Positions 1 to 9,723 are shown, counted from the first letter of the stretch. The stretch is DNA of 64,000 nt from Arenimonas sp049195245 (GCF_049195245.1 NZ_JBMIRR010000027.1:992001-1056000); one strand, 5' to 3'. Numbers and translations: made by a program. The notes: generated by a model not told the origin, from the sequence alone.

Positions 1-2
1 TG

Positions 3-317
3 CGTCGCTTCGGCGACAAGGCCTTCAAGGCCGGCACCGAGATCCTGGCGCGCGGCCTGGACAAGCAGGACGAGTACGACGCCGACCAGCGCGGCATGGT
101 CATCGCGGCGCGCGCCGGCTACAACCCGTTCGGCCTGGCCGGCGTGCTGCAGACCCTGGACTCGGCCAGCGCGTCCGACAAGTCGGTGGCGCTGCTGTTC
201 TCCACGCATCCCACGCCGGCCAGCCGGCTGGAGCGCCTGGAAGCCGGCGTGGGCGAGCGGCTGGACGCTTATGCCGGGGCGCCGGCGCCGGGGCGGCTGT
301 ACCGGCCGAAGAAGTAG
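3..317 (+). CDS. M48 family metallopeptidase, C-terminal part
   Basis: This is the end of a gene that begins upstream of the window; 104 codons are visible before the TAG stop. The stretch EYDADQRG matches the third zinc-ligand region of M48 (HtpX/BepA/LoiP-like) metalloproteases, where the Glu binds zinc and the Asp is conserved. It is followed by the family's ARAGYNPFGLAGVLQ helix and the STHPTPASRLERL segment that closes the catalytic domain. The HExxH motif lies outside the window. M48 proteases of this size class usually act in the periplasm or membrane in envelope quality control. The gene ends in a strong terminator that it shares with the convergent dnaJ gene. The family call is firm; the subfamily cannot be decided from this fragment. 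Confidence 0.8.
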   Translation, partial: RRFGDKAFKAGTEILARGLDKQDEYDADQRGMVIAARAGYNPFGLAGVLQTLDSASASDKSVALLFSTHPTPASRLERLEAGVGERLDAYAGAPAPGRLYRPKK

Positions 318-335
318 GCGCGGTTGTCGCGCATG

Positions 336-366
336 AAAAAGCCCGGCTTCGGCCGGGCTTTTTTTT
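336..366. terminator. Bidirectional Rho-independent terminator
   Basis: An 8-bp perfect stem (AGCCCGGC/GCCGGGCT) with a TTCG tetraloop is preceded by five A and followed by eight T, counting the last T of the stem. It can therefore terminate transcription from both sides. It lies between the converging M48 peptidase and dnaJ genes. Confidence 0.92.
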
Positions 367-369
367 GGG

Positions 370-1491
370 TCAGGACGTCATGCGGTCCCAGAACGCCTTC
401 ACTCCATCCAGGAACCCGCTGGACCGCGGCGAATGCCGCGCGCCCTCGCCTTCGAACGTGGCTTCGAATTCCTTGAGCAGCTCGCGCTGGCGCGCCGTCA
501 GGTTCACCGGCGTTTCCACCACCACGCGGCACAGCAGGTCGCCGTGGCCGTGGCTGCGCACGGACTTGACGCCCTTGCCGCGCAGGCGGAACTGCTTGCC
601 GGTCTGGGTTTCCAGCGGCACCTTGATCAGCGCCTCGCCGTCGAGCGTGGGCACCACGATGTCGGCGCCCAGCGCGGCCTGCGAAAAGCGCACCGGCACT
701 TCGCAATACAAGTCGTTGCCGTCGCGCTGGAAGATCGGGTGCTCCAGCACGCTCACTTCCACGTACAGGTCGCCGGCGGGAGCGCCGGGAGGACCCGCCT
801 CGCCTTCGCCGCTGAGCCGGATGCGGTCGCCGTTGTCCACGCCGGCCGGGATCTTGACCTGAAGCACCTTCTCTTCCTGCACGCGGCCGTTGCCGTGGCA
901 GGCCTTGCAGGGTTTGGCGATGGTCTTGCCGCGGCCGCCGCAGGTCGGGCAGGTCTGCTGCACGGCGAAGATGCCGCGCTGCATGCGCACCTGGCCGTGG
1001 CCGGCGCAGGTCTTGCAGGTGTCGACCTTGCGGTCCTCGGCGCCGGTGCCGTCGCAGGTCTTGCAGGCCACCAGGCTGGGCACCTCGATGCGCTTCTCGA
1101 TGCCGAACACCGCCTCTTCCAGGTCCAGCTCGACCACGAAGCGCAGGTCGGCGCCGCGGCGCGGCGCGCGCTGGCGGCCGCCGCCGAAGATGTCGCCGAA
1201 GATGTCGCCGAAGATGTCGTTGACGTCGCCGAAGCCGGCGCCGCCGTTGCCGCCGCCCATGCCGTGCTCGAAGGCGCGGTGGCCGTGCTGGTCGTACATG
1301 CGGCGCTTGCCGCCGTCGGACAGCACTTCGTAGGCCTCCTTGGCCTCCTTGAAGCTGGCCTCGGCGTTCTTGTCGTCCGGGTTGCGGTCCGGATGGTGCT
1401 TCTGGGCAGCGCGCCGGTAAGCCTTCTTCAGCTCGTCCTCGGTCGCGGTGCGCGACACGCCCAGCACTTCGTAATAGTCACGCTTGCTCAT
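370..1491 (-). CDS. dnaJ: Chaperone protein DnaJ
   Basis: Hsp40 co-chaperone of 373 residues that stimulates DnaK ATPase and delivers unfolded clients. The order is complete for a type I DnaJ. The J domain spans about 1-70 with the essential HPD at 33-35. A Gly/Phe-rich linker contains the repeated units FGDIFGDIFGGG. A zinc-binding region has four CxxCxGxG units (CKTCDGTG, CKTCAGHG, CPTCGGRG, CKACHGNG), followed by the two beta-barrel client-binding domains and the dimerisation end. It is the last gene of hrcA-grpE-dnaK-dnaJ. A 107-bp gap containing hairpins separates it from dnaK, so its level may be set by partial termination there. It ends at the shared terminator with the M48 gene. Confidence 0.98.
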   Translation of the reverse strand: MSKRDYYEVLGVSRTATEDELKKAYRRAAQKHHPDRNPDDKNAEASFKEAKEAYEVLSDGGKRRMYDQHGHRAFEHGMGGGNGGAGFGDVNDIFGDIFGDIFGGGRQRAPRRGADLRFVVELDLEEAVFGIEKRIEVPSLVACKTCDGTGAEDRKVDTCKTCAGHGQVRMQRGIFAVQQTCPTCGGRGKTIAKPCKACHGNGRVQEEKVLQVKIPAGVDNGDRIRLSGEGEAGPPGAPAGDLYVEVSVLEHPIFQRDGNDLYCEVPVRFSQAALGADIVVPTLDGEALIKVPLETQTGKQFRLRGKGVKSVRSHGHGDLLCRVVVETPVNLTARQRELLKEFEATFEGEGARHSPRSSGFLDGVKAFWDRMTS

Positions 1492-1518
1492 GCGGAATTC
1501 CGGTCATCCCCTGATAGC

Positions 1519-1559
1519 AAAACGCCCGCGCCCACCGGGGCCTCCGGTCCGACGCGGGC
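1519..1559 (-). terminator. Possible dnaK terminator or attenuator
   Basis: In the dnaK-dnaJ gap, read on the minus strand, GCCCGCG and CGCGGGC (1553-1559 and 1524-1530) can pair around an inner ACCGG/CCGGT stem, followed by GTTTTGC. A second stem lies just upstream at 1566-1589 (10-bp arms CCGGCGCGCG/CGCGCGCCGG, loop CAGG). The T-run is short, so partial termination between dnaK and dnaJ is more likely than a full stop. This is inference from structure only. Confidence 0.4.
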
Positions 1560-1598
1560 TGCAGCCCGGCGCGCGCAGGCGCGCGCCGGTCAACGCAC

Positions 1599-3524
<1,926 letters not shown>

Positions 3525-3618
3525 GTGTGTGCTCCCTCGGATTTCTAAGTCTGGCGGCGTAGGCCGCGGATGGTTCTAAAGTGGGGTTGGGGGGCCCTGC
3601 TTCAAGGCCCGGGCGACG

Positions 3619-4122
3619 CTATTCGGCGGCGACCACGACCAGGGCCGGGCGCAGCAGGCGATCGTTCAGGGCGTAGCCCTTCTGGAACACCTGCACCACG
3701 CTGCCCACGGCCGCGCCGGGCGCGGCGACCTGGCTGATGGCCTGGTGCCACTCGGGGTCGAAGGCCTGGCCGACCGGGTCGACCTGGACCATGCCGTTGT
3801 CGGCGCCGACCTTGAGCAGCTGGCGCAGGGTCAGCTCCAGGCCGTCCTTGAGCGGGCCGGACTCGGCATTGGCCGCCGCCAGCCCGGCCTCGAGGCTGTC
3901 GAGCACCGGCAGCAGCTGCGAGAGCAGCTTTTCGTTGGCGAAACGGCGGGCCTGGTCGACGTCGCGGGCCAGGCGCTTGCGCTGGTTGTCGAGCTCGGCG
4001 CGCTCGCGCAGGGCTTCCTCGCGCAGGCTGGCCATGGCGGTGCGCAGCTGCTCGAGCTCGTTGTCCAGGCCGTAGTCGTCTTCGGGCGACGGGGCGCCCG
4101 GGGTGGGTTGTTCGCTGTGCAT
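3619..4122 (-). CDS. grpE: Nucleotide exchange factor GrpE
   Basis: DnaK nucleotide exchange factor and thermosensor of 167 residues. The open frame runs far upstream, into the region of hrcA in another frame, but the gene should start at the ATG giving MHSEQPTPGAPSPEDD. From there it has the acidic tail, then the long coiled-coil helix (LEQLRTAMASLREEALRERAELDNQRKR) and the C-terminal beta domain containing AFDPEWHQAI and VVQVFQKGYALNDRLLRPA, both GrpE signatures. It is 41 bp downstream of hrcA and probably in the same transcript. Confidence 0.96.
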   Translation of the reverse strand: MHSEQPTPGAPSPEDDYGLDNELEQLRTAMASLREEALRERAELDNQRKRLARDVDQARRFANEKLLSQLLPVLDSLEAGLAAANAESGPLKDGLELTLRQLLKVGADNGMVQVDPVGQAFDPEWHQAISQVAAPGAAVGSVVQVFQKGYALNDRLLRPALVVVAAE

Positions 4123-4163
4123 GGTCTTCCAGTGGCTGCCCCGTCCCCCGGGGTTCGACAGCC

Positions 4164-5228
4164 TTATGGGGCCGGGCTGGAGGGTTTCAAGGCGCCGGGG
4201 TCGAGCGCGGCGCCCAGCAGGTCGGCCGTGGCCTGCACCATCGGAATCACCCGGTCGTAGGCCATGCGGGTGGGGCCGATGACGCCCAGCACGCCCAGCA
4301 CGCGGCCGTTGGCGCCGTAGGGCGCGGTGACCACGGTACAGGCGTCCAGCGGGGCCAGGCCGGTTTCCTCGCCGATGAACACCCGCACGCCGGGGGCGTG
4401 GATGGTGCGCTCGAGCAGCTGCAGGATCTCGCGCTTGCGGGAAAAGGCCTCGAACAGCTCGCGCAGGCGCTCGATGTCGGACAGGTCCTGGACCCCCATC
4501 AGCTTGGTTTGGCCGGTCAGCAGCATGTCGTCCTGGCCACCGGCGCCGTCGCCCAGGGCCTGTTCGGACAGCTCCACCGCGGCCGACAGCAGCCGCTCCA
4601 TTTCGCTGCGGGTGTCGCGCAGCTCGCGCAGCAGGGCGGCGCGGATCTCGTGCAGGGGGCGGCCGGCGAAGTGGGTGTTGAGGAAGTTGGCGGTCTGCTC
4701 CAGCTCCGACGGGGTGTAGGGCCGACGCGGCGTGACGATGCGGTTCTGCACTTCGTTGTCGGTGAACACCAGGATCACCAGCACGCGCTGGGCGTCCAGG
4801 GCCACGAAGTCGATGTGCCGGAAGGCGAACTGGCCGCGCTGGGGCACGGTGACCACGCCGACGAACTGGCTCATGGCCGACAGCAGCTCGCTGGTGTTCG
4901 ACAGCAGGGCCTGCGTGCCGGCGCCGGCCGCCAGGTTGGCGCGCATCTGCGACACCTGCGCCTCCTGCACCGGCTTGACCTGCAGCAGGCTGTCCACGAA
5001 CACCCGGTAGCCCTGGGCCGTGGGCACCCGACCGGCCGAGGCGTGCGGCGCCGCCAGCAGCCCGATTTCCTCCAGGTCGGCCAGGATGTTGCGGATGGTC
5101 GCCGGGCTCACGTCCAGGCCCGAGCTGCGGGCCAGGGTGCGCGAACCCACCGGCTCGCCGTCGCGGATGTGCTGCGAGATCAGGGTGCGCAGCAGGCTGC
5201 GGGCGCGCGGGTCGAGGCTGAGTTCCAT
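4164..5228 (-). CDS. hrcA: Heat-inducible transcription repressor HrcA
   Basis: Repressor of chaperone genes, 354 residues. The N-terminal winged helix contains GEPVGSRTLAR and VSPATIRNILADLEEIGLL, the HrcA DNA-binding signature. It is followed by PHASAGRVPTAQGYRVFVDSLL, then the dimerisation and GAF-like parts. HrcA normally binds the CIRCE inverted repeat (TTAGCACTC-N9-GAGTGCTAA). No CIRCE copy is visible upstream of hrcA, grpE, dnaK or dnaJ here. A promoter-like element ends only six bases before the ATG and there is no ribosome-binding site, so the mRNA may be leaderless. It is the first gene of the heat-shock operon and divergent from recN. Confidence 0.96.
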   Translation of the reverse strand: MELSLDPRARSLLRTLISQHIRDGEPVGSRTLARSSGLDVSPATIRNILADLEEIGLLAAPHASAGRVPTAQGYRVFVDSLLQVKPVQEAQVSQMRANLAAGAGTQALLSNTSELLSAMSQFVGVVTVPQRGQFAFRHIDFVALDAQRVLVILVFTDNEVQNRIVTPRRPYTPSELEQTANFLNTHFAGRPLHEIRAALLRELRDTRSEMERLLSAAVELSEQALGDGAGGQDDMLLTGQTKLMGVQDLSDIERLRELFEAFSRKREILQLLERTIHAPGVRVFIGEETGLAPLDACTVVTAPYGANGRVLGVLGVIGPTRMAYDRVIPMVQATADLLGAALDPGALKPSSPAP

Positions 5229-5234
5229 GCGTCA

Positions 5235-5264
5235 TAGATAAGGCCCGCGGCCGCCCCGCGCAAG
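5235..5264 (-). promoter_or_regulatory. Putative heat-shock (sigma-32-like) promoter of hrcA
   Basis: On the minus strand CTTGCGC is followed after 14 bases by CCTTATCTA. The consensus known for sigma-32 is CTTGAAA-N13-15-CCCCATNTA: four of four bases match in CTTG, and seven of nine in the -10 element counting N. The same bases read as TTGCGC-N17-TATCTA for a weak sigma-70 promoter. The expected start site falls at or next to the hrcA ATG. This is an inference; transcript mapping would decide. Confidence 0.45.
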
Positions 5265-5388
5265 GCACGCGAGCGTGGCCCCTGCCCGGCCCGCGCCGCT
5301 TTCCTACCCGTTGCCGCCCCGGCCTCGGATGGACGGCCTCGCCCGGGGCAGCGAAACCTGCCTGCTTTCAGGCAAAATCGCCCGGCCC

Positions 5389-7062
5389 ATGATCAGCCAC
5401 CTCACGCTCAAGGATTTCGCCGTCGTCAGCACCGCCGAACTGGCCTTCGGGCCCGGCATGACCGTGGTTTCCGGCGAGACCGGCGCCGGCAAGTCGCTGC
5501 TGGTGGACGCCCTGATGTGGCTCACCGGCGCCCGCGCCGATGCCGGCATCGTGCGCCATGGCGCCGAACGGGCCGAGCTGGCCGCCGAATTCCGCCTGCA
5601 CGACGCGCCCGCCGCCCTGGCCTGGCTGCGCGAACACGAGCTCGAGGACGAGGACGGCTGCCAGCTGCGCCGCGTGATCCGCGCCGACGGCGGCTCGCGC
5701 GCCTGGATCAACGGCCGCCCGGCCACCCTGGGCCAGCTTTCGGAACTGGGCGCCATGCTGGTGGAGATCCACGGCCAGCACGAACACCAGGCTCTGCTCG
5801 ACCGCGGCCAGCAGCTGGCCCTGCTCGATGCCTTCGGCCGCCACGAAGCCGCCCAGGCCGAGGTGCGCGACCTGGCCCTGCGCTGGGCCGGCATCGACCG
5901 CCAGCTGGCCGAACTGGCCCGCGCCGGCGACGTCGGCGAGCGCGTGTCCTGGCTGCAGCACCAGGTGGACGAACTGGCCCGGGAAAGCCTGGACGGCAGC
6001 GATGTCGAGGACCTGCTGGCGGCGCATCGGCGCCAGGCCAACGCCGCCGGCCTGCTGCAGGGCTGCGAATCGGCCCTGGCCCGGCTGGCCGGCGAGGACG
6101 GCCTGTCCCTGGGCCGCGCCCTGCACCAGCTGGTGGCCGAGCTTTCGCGCCTTAGCGCCGACGAGCCGCGCCTGGCCGAAGTGGTGTCGCTGATCGAATC
6201 GGCCGACATCCAGCTGTCCGAGGCCAGCGCGGGCCTTGAGCGCATCCGCGATGATTTCGACCTCGACCCCGGCCGGCTGCAGCAGCTTGAGGATCGCCTG
6301 TCGCGCCTGCACGACCTGGCCCGCAAGCATCGCGTGCCGATGGAAGGCCTGGCCGCCCGCCGCGATGCGCTGCAGGCCGAGCTGGAGGGCCTGAGCGGAG
6401 CCAGCGAGCGCGGCGAGGCGCTGGCGCGCGAGCTGGCCGCCGCCGCCAAGGCCTGGCAGCTCGCGGCCGCGCGCCTGTCGCAGGCCCGCACGCAGGCGGG
6501 CCAGGCCCTGGGCCAGGCCGTGGTCAGCCTGATGTCGGAGCTGGGCATGGGCGGCGGTGAATTCAGCGTGGCCCTGGAACCGCTGGACACCACCCGTCCC
6601 ACGCCGCAGGGTGCCGAGCGCTGCGAATTCCTGGTGTCGGCCAACCCCGGCCAGCCGGCGCGGGCGCTGCGCAAGGTCGCCTCGGGCGGCGAACTGGCGC
6701 GCATCAGCCTGGCCATCGAAGTGGCGGCGCTGGGCCTGGACGCGGTGCCGACCATGGTCTTCGACGAAGTGGACACCGGCATCGGCGGCGCCGTGGCCGA
6801 GGTCGTGGGCCAGAAGCTGCGTGCCCTGGGCGCCGAGCGCCAGGTGCTGTGCGTCACCCACCTGCCCCAGGTCGCGGCCCAGGGGCACCATCATTTCCAG
6901 GTCAGCAAGGCCGTGGCCGGCGACAGCACCCACAGCGCGGTGCGCCCGCTGGACGACAAGGCCCGCGTCGAGGAACTGGCCCGCATGCTGGGCGGCGTGG
7001 AGATCACCCGCGAAGTCCGGGCCAATGCCCGTCAGATGCTGTCGCGCGCGCAGGAAAGATGA
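5389..7062 (+). CDS. recN: DNA repair protein RecN
   Basis: SMC-like ATPase that acts on double-strand breaks in recombinational repair; 557 residues, close to the 553 of E. coli RecN. The chosen ATG gives MISHLTLKDFAVVS, the normal RecN N-terminus; earlier starts would add an unrelated tail. Walker A is GETGAGKS; the Q-loop side has VEIHGQHEHQALLD; a long coiled-coil region follows; the C-terminal half carries the signature KVASGGELARISLA and Walker B MVFDEVDTGIGG, followed by VLCVTHLPQVAAQGHHHF. It is divergent from hrcA. A small inverted repeat (GCCTG-CTTT-CAGGC, 5360-5373) lies just upstream; I see no clear LexA box. Confidence 0.97.
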   Translation: MISHLTLKDFAVVSTAELAFGPGMTVVSGETGAGKSLLVDALMWLTGARADAGIVRHGAERAELAAEFRLHDAPAALAWLREHELEDEDGCQLRRVIRADGGSRAWINGRPATLGQLSELGAMLVEIHGQHEHQALLDRGQQLALLDAFGRHEAAQAEVRDLALRWAGIDRQLAELARAGDVGERVSWLQHQVDELARESLDGSDVEDLLAAHRRQANAAGLLQGCESALARLAGEDGLSLGRALHQLVAELSRLSADEPRLAEVVSLIESADIQLSEASAGLERIRDDFDLDPGRLQQLEDRLSRLHDLARKHRVPMEGLAARRDALQAELEGLSGASERGEALARELAAAAKAWQLAAARLSQARTQAGQALGQAVVSLMSELGMGGGEFSVALEPLDTTRPTPQGAERCEFLVSANPGQPARALRKVASGGELARISLAIEVAALGLDAVPTMVFDEVDTGIGGAVAEVVGQKLRALGAERQVLCVTHLPQVAAQGHHHFQVSKAVAGDSTHSAVRPLDDKARVEELARMLGGVEITREVRANARQMLSRAQER

Positions 7063-7070
7063 TTTTTTTG

Positions 7071-7206
7071 CCGCAGATTTACGCGGACGAGCGCGGATAG
7101 AGCAAAAAAAGAAGGTTTGTCCCGGCGCCGAAAAGTCAGTCGGCACAGAGGACCAACTCAGCCCTCTGCTTCATCCGCGTTCATGCGCTCTTGTCCGCGT
7201 CTAAAA
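7071..7206. repeat. Dispersed intergenic repeat, copy A
   Basis: The gap between recN and fur starts with CCGCAGATTTACGCGGACGA and GCGGATAGAGC, and closes with CTGCTTCATCCGCG and CTTGTCCGCGTCTAAAAG. The two ends are inverted versions of each other built on GCGGAT/ATCCGC units. A related element with the same end design lies at 60923-61022. Together they look like a dispersed non-coding repeat family, perhaps a miniature transposable or REP-type element. The middle parts differ between the copies. Confidence 0.6.
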
Positions 7207-7210
7207 GCCC

Positions 7211-7618
7211 TTATTTCTTTTTCTTGGGCCGCACGTAAAGCACCAACGAGTGCTCTTCGATCACGTAGCCATGCTTGGCCGCGATCTCGTGCTGCAGGCG
7301 CTCGATTTCCGGGCTGGTGAACTCGATGACCTTGCCCGACTCCATGTCCACCATGTGGTCGTGGTGCTGGCCGCGGTCGAGTTCGTACACCGCCTGGCCG
7401 CCTTCGAAGTTGTGCTTGAGCACCAGGCCCGCGGCCTCGAACTGGGTGAGCACGCGGTACACCGTGGCCAGGCCGATGTCGTCGCCCTTGTCCAGCAGGT
7501 GGCGGTAGATGTCCTCGGCGGTGAGGTGCCGGGGGCTGGACGACTCGAGCACGTCCAGGATGCGGATTCGGGGGTGCGTGACCTTGAGGCCGGCCTTGCG
7601 CAGGTCCTGCGATTCCAT
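7211..7618 (-). CDS. fur: Ferric uptake regulator Fur
   Basis: Iron-responsive repressor of 135 residues. The start giving MESQDLRKAGLKVTHPR is chosen because AGGAGG sits five bases before this ATG; an in-frame ATG eight codons earlier lies upstream of that site. The winged helix contains the TAEDIYR and IGLATVYRVLTQFEAAGLV segments typical of Fur. The metal-binding part has GQHHDHMVDMESGKVIEF. The CxxC pair of E. coli Fur after HHDH is absent (VDMES instead), as in some pseudomonad-type Fur proteins that work without a structural zinc site. It is divergent from bamE, the usual arrangement in Pseudomonas and Xanthomonas. Confidence 0.96.
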   Translation of the reverse strand: MESQDLRKAGLKVTHPRIRILDVLESSSPRHLTAEDIYRHLLDKGDDIGLATVYRVLTQFEAAGLVLKHNFEGGQAVYELDRGQHHDHMVDMESGKVIEFTSPEIERLQHEIAAKHGYVIEEHSLVLYVRPKKKK

Positions 7619-7721
7619 CGATTCCTCCTGAATGCCGTCCATCGCGGCGTGGTCGGCGGCCGGCTGGCGGCTGCGGGCCTTAGTGTATCATCGGCCGGTC
7701 GCCGATCCGGATCACCCCGCA

Positions 7722-8120
7722 ATGCGCAAGGCTTTCATCCTTCTCGTCGCCGCCCTGCTGATGACCGGCTGCGGCATCATCTACCGGCAGCCCGTGTTCC
7801 AGGGCAACCTGCTGGAATCCAAGAACGTCGAGCAGCTCAAGGTCGGCCTCAGCCGTGCCCAGGTGCTCAGCCTGCTCGGCTCGCCGCCGGTGGCCGATCC
7901 TTTCCACCAGTCGCGCTGGGACTACGTGGCCACCGAGCGTCGCCGCGTCGGCGACACCGAGGTCAAGAACCTCACGCTGTGGTTCGAAGGTGAAACCCTG
8001 GCGCGCTGGGAAGGCGAATATTTCCCCGAGGCCGACAAGGCCCTGTCGGTGGAAATGCGCCGCTTCGGCAACATCGCGCGCGACAAGGACAAGCCGCGCC
8101 GTCCGCCCAGCGGCGGCTAA
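7722..8120 (+). CDS. bamE: Outer membrane assembly lipoprotein BamE (OmlA)
   Basis: Small lipoprotein of the BAM complex that inserts outer-membrane beta-barrel proteins; 132 residues. The chosen ATG gives a short signal peptide with lipobox LMTGC (Cys17), followed by IYRQPVFQGN, LESKNVEQLKVGLSRAQV and LLGSPPVADPFHQSRWDYV, all typical of the SmpA/OmlA fold. A TATCAT box at 7686-7691 could be its -10 element. It is divergent from fur and overlaps the end of the convergent rnfH gene by four bases. Confidence 0.95.
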   Translation: MRKAFILLVAALLMTGCGIIYRQPVFQGNLLESKNVEQLKVGLSRAQVLSLLGSPPVADPFHQSRWDYVATERRRVGDTEVKNLTLWFEGETLARWEGEYFPEADKALSVEMRRFGNIARDKDKPRRPPSGG

Positions 8121-8407
8121 GGCTTCCCGGCACTCCGGGCGCGCTCACGGCGCGCCTGTTTGGGATCGGCCAGCAAGGGCCTGAGTATCTCCACCCGGTC
8201 GCCATCGTGCAGCGTGGTCTGCAGCGTGGCGCTGCGTCCGAACACCGCCAGCCGCGCCGGATCCACGTCCAGCCCCGGCACCTGCGCGCCCAGGTCGGCC
8301 AACGCCAGCGCATCGGCCACGGTGGCGCCCGCCGGCAGCTGCACCGCGACCCGCCAGCTGCGGTCGGGCAAGGCGTAGACCACTTCCACGGCCAGCATCG
8401 GCGCCAT
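8117..8407 (-). CDS. rnfH: RnfH family (RatB-like) ubiquitin-fold protein
   Basis: A 96-residue protein of the RnfH/UPF0125 family, which has a beta-grasp (ubiquitin-like) fold. Recognisable parts are VEVVYALPDRSWRVAVQLPAG, TVADALALADL and VFGRSATLQTTLHDGDRVEI followed by LRPLLADPKQAR, the family's closing motif. Its function is not settled; it is regularly encoded next to ratA and smpB. Here it starts two bases after the ratA stop codon, so the two are translationally coupled. A shorter start at codon 4 (MLAVEVVY) is possible. Confidence 0.9.
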   Translation of the reverse strand: MAPMLAVEVVYALPDRSWRVAVQLPAGATVADALALADLGAQVPGLDVDPARLAVFGRSATLQTTLHDGDRVEILRPLLADPKQARRERARSAGKP

Positions 8408-8409
8408 GC

Positions 8410-8835
8410 TCAGGCCCGGTCCGCCTCGCGGCAGAAATCGTCCACCATCTTGTCGGCCAGGCCCTGGAAGCCGACGGCCAAGGCCGTGCCCAGCACCACG
8501 CCGGCCACGTCGAAATCCAGCGACAGCGACACCTTGCAGGCGTCTTCGGCCAGGCTGTGGAACTGCCAGAGGCCGGTGAACTTGCGGAAGGGGCCCTCCA
8601 CCAGCTTCAGCTCGATCCGGGTCGGCGCGCTGAGCGTGTTGCGCGTGGTGAAGCTGGTGCGCAGGCCGGCCACGGTGAGGTCGAGCCGGGCCAGCATGTG
8701 GGTGTCGGACGACTCCAGCACCTCGGCGTCCTCACACCAGGAAAACCGCGCCGGATAGGCCGCCACGTCGTTGACCAGGGTGTACATGCGCAGGGCGGAA
8801 TGCCGGACCAGCGCGTGTCGGTGGATGCTCGTCAT
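8410..8835 (-). CDS. ratA: RatA family START-domain protein (Coq10-like)
   Basis: A 141-residue SRPBCC/START-domain protein of the RatA/PasT/Coq10 group. The chosen start gives MTSIHRHALVRHSALRMYTLVNDVAAYP, where the SA..MYxLVNDVxxYPxF pattern is the family signature; FSWCEDAEVLES and the C-terminal GLADKMVDDFCREAD also fit. In E. coli RatA was described as inhibiting 70S association, while Coq10 homologues bind ubiquinone. Which role applies here cannot be told. It is divergent from smpB (70-bp gap) and coupled to rnfH. Confidence 0.92.
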   Translation of the reverse strand: MTSIHRHALVRHSALRMYTLVNDVAAYPARFSWCEDAEVLESSDTHMLARLDLTVAGLRTSFTTRNTLSAPTRIELKLVEGPFRKFTGLWQFHSLAEDACKVSLSLDFDVAGVVLGTALAVGFQGLADKMVDDFCREADRA

Positions 8836-8905
8836 CGGGGAACCTGTGTCGGCGCCCTCCCCCAGCCGGCCCGCGATGGGCGACAATGCCCGCCAAGGAA
8901 GGATC

Positions 8906-9418
8906 ATGTCCAAGAAGATCGAAAACAAGAATACCGGAAGCAGCAAGGACAAGGCGGCCAACAAGACCATCGCCCTGAACCGCAGCGCCCGCCACGACTA
9001 CCACCTCGAGGACCGCTACGAGGCCGGCATCGCGCTGCAGGGCTGGGAGCTCAAGTCCATCCGCGCCGGCCGCATGAACATGGGCGACGCCTACGCGCTG
9101 GTGAAGGCCGGCGAGATCTTCCTGTTCGGCGCCCAGATCACGCCGCTGAGCCAGGCCTCCACGCACGTCATCGCCGACGACCGCCGCACCCGCAAGCTGC
9201 TGATGCACCGCCACGAGATCGACAAGCTGGTGGGCTACATCGAGCGCGAGGGCTACACGCTGATCCCCACGGCGGTGTACTGGAAGGGCAACAAGGTGAA
9301 GCTGGAGCTGGCCCTGGCCAAGGGCAAGCAGGCGCACGACAAGCGGCAGGCCAGCAAGGACCGGGACTGGCAGCGTGACAAGCAGCGCGTCATGCGCAAA
9401 CACAACAAGGATGCGTAG
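8906..9418 (+). CDS. smpB: SsrA-binding protein SmpB
   Basis: Partner protein of tmRNA in trans-translation, 170 residues. The start is set by AAGGAAGG three bases before the ATG. Motifs are IALNRSARHDYHLEDRYEAGIALQGWELKSIRAGR (binding core, shown here in parts), DRRTRKLLMHRHEI, and the basic C-terminal tail with KDRDWQRDKQRVMRKHNKDA, which enters the ribosomal A site region. The tmRNA gene itself follows 372 bp downstream, so both halves of the rescue system are together. Confidence 0.97.
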   Translation: MSKKIENKNTGSSKDKAANKTIALNRSARHDYHLEDRYEAGIALQGWELKSIRAGRMNMGDAYALVKAGEIFLFGAQITPLSQASTHVIADDRRTRKLLMHRHEIDKLVGYIEREGYTLIPTAVYWKGNKVKLELALAKGKQAHDKRQASKDRDWQRDKQRVMRKHNKDA

Positions 9419-9441
9419 TCAGATCGCATTCGCGAACTGAC

Positions 9442-9526
9442 TACCCCACGATTCGCTGCGCGAATCGGGGGCCCCGGCTCACTCCTTCCGATCCACGCGC
9501 CTTTGGCGCGCCCCCTTACCAAGGGG
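9442..9526. repeat. Short structured repeat, copy 1
   Basis: An 85-bp unit beginning TACCCCACGATTCGCTGCGC and ending CCCTTACCAAGGGG. It contains a perfect 7-bp hairpin (CGATTCG-CTGCG-CGAATCG) and another (GCGCGCC-TTT-GGCGCGC). A second, nearly identical copy follows 26 bp downstream. It lies between smpB and ssrA, where no protein gene is evident. Confidence 0.85.
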
Positions 9527-9552
9527 AAGGTAACTCCAGCATTCGCTGAAGT

Positions 9553-9638
9553 TACCCCACGATTCGCTGCGCGATTCGCGGGCCCCGGCTCACTCCTTCC
9601 GATCCCCGCGCCTTCGGCGCGCCCCCTTACCAAGGGGG
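9553..9638. repeat. Short structured repeat, copy 2
   Basis: Direct repeat of the unit at 9442-9526 with a few changes (for example GCGATTCGCGGG for GCGAATCGGGGG, and CCTTCGG for CCTTTGG), keeping both hairpins and the CCCTTACCAAGGGG end. The changed bases in the second hairpin loop region preserve pairing, as expected of an element whose structure matters or that spreads as a mobile unit. Confidence 0.85.
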
Positions 9639-9723
9639 CTTTGCTCCAGCAGGTTCGAGGCACGGCTGGGTAATCCGCGTGTGTTGGTTGCCTGCTGGGT
9701 GCTGAACTTGGGGCGGGCTGGCC

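Noticed and set aside
4123..5268. Upstream extension of the grpE frame
   Set aside because: It overlaps hrcA entirely in another frame; the internal ATG at 4122 gives a normal GrpE.
5229..5388. CIRCE element between hrcA and recN
   Set aside because: Looked for TTAGCACTC-N9-GAGTGCTAA and close variants on both strands; none is present.
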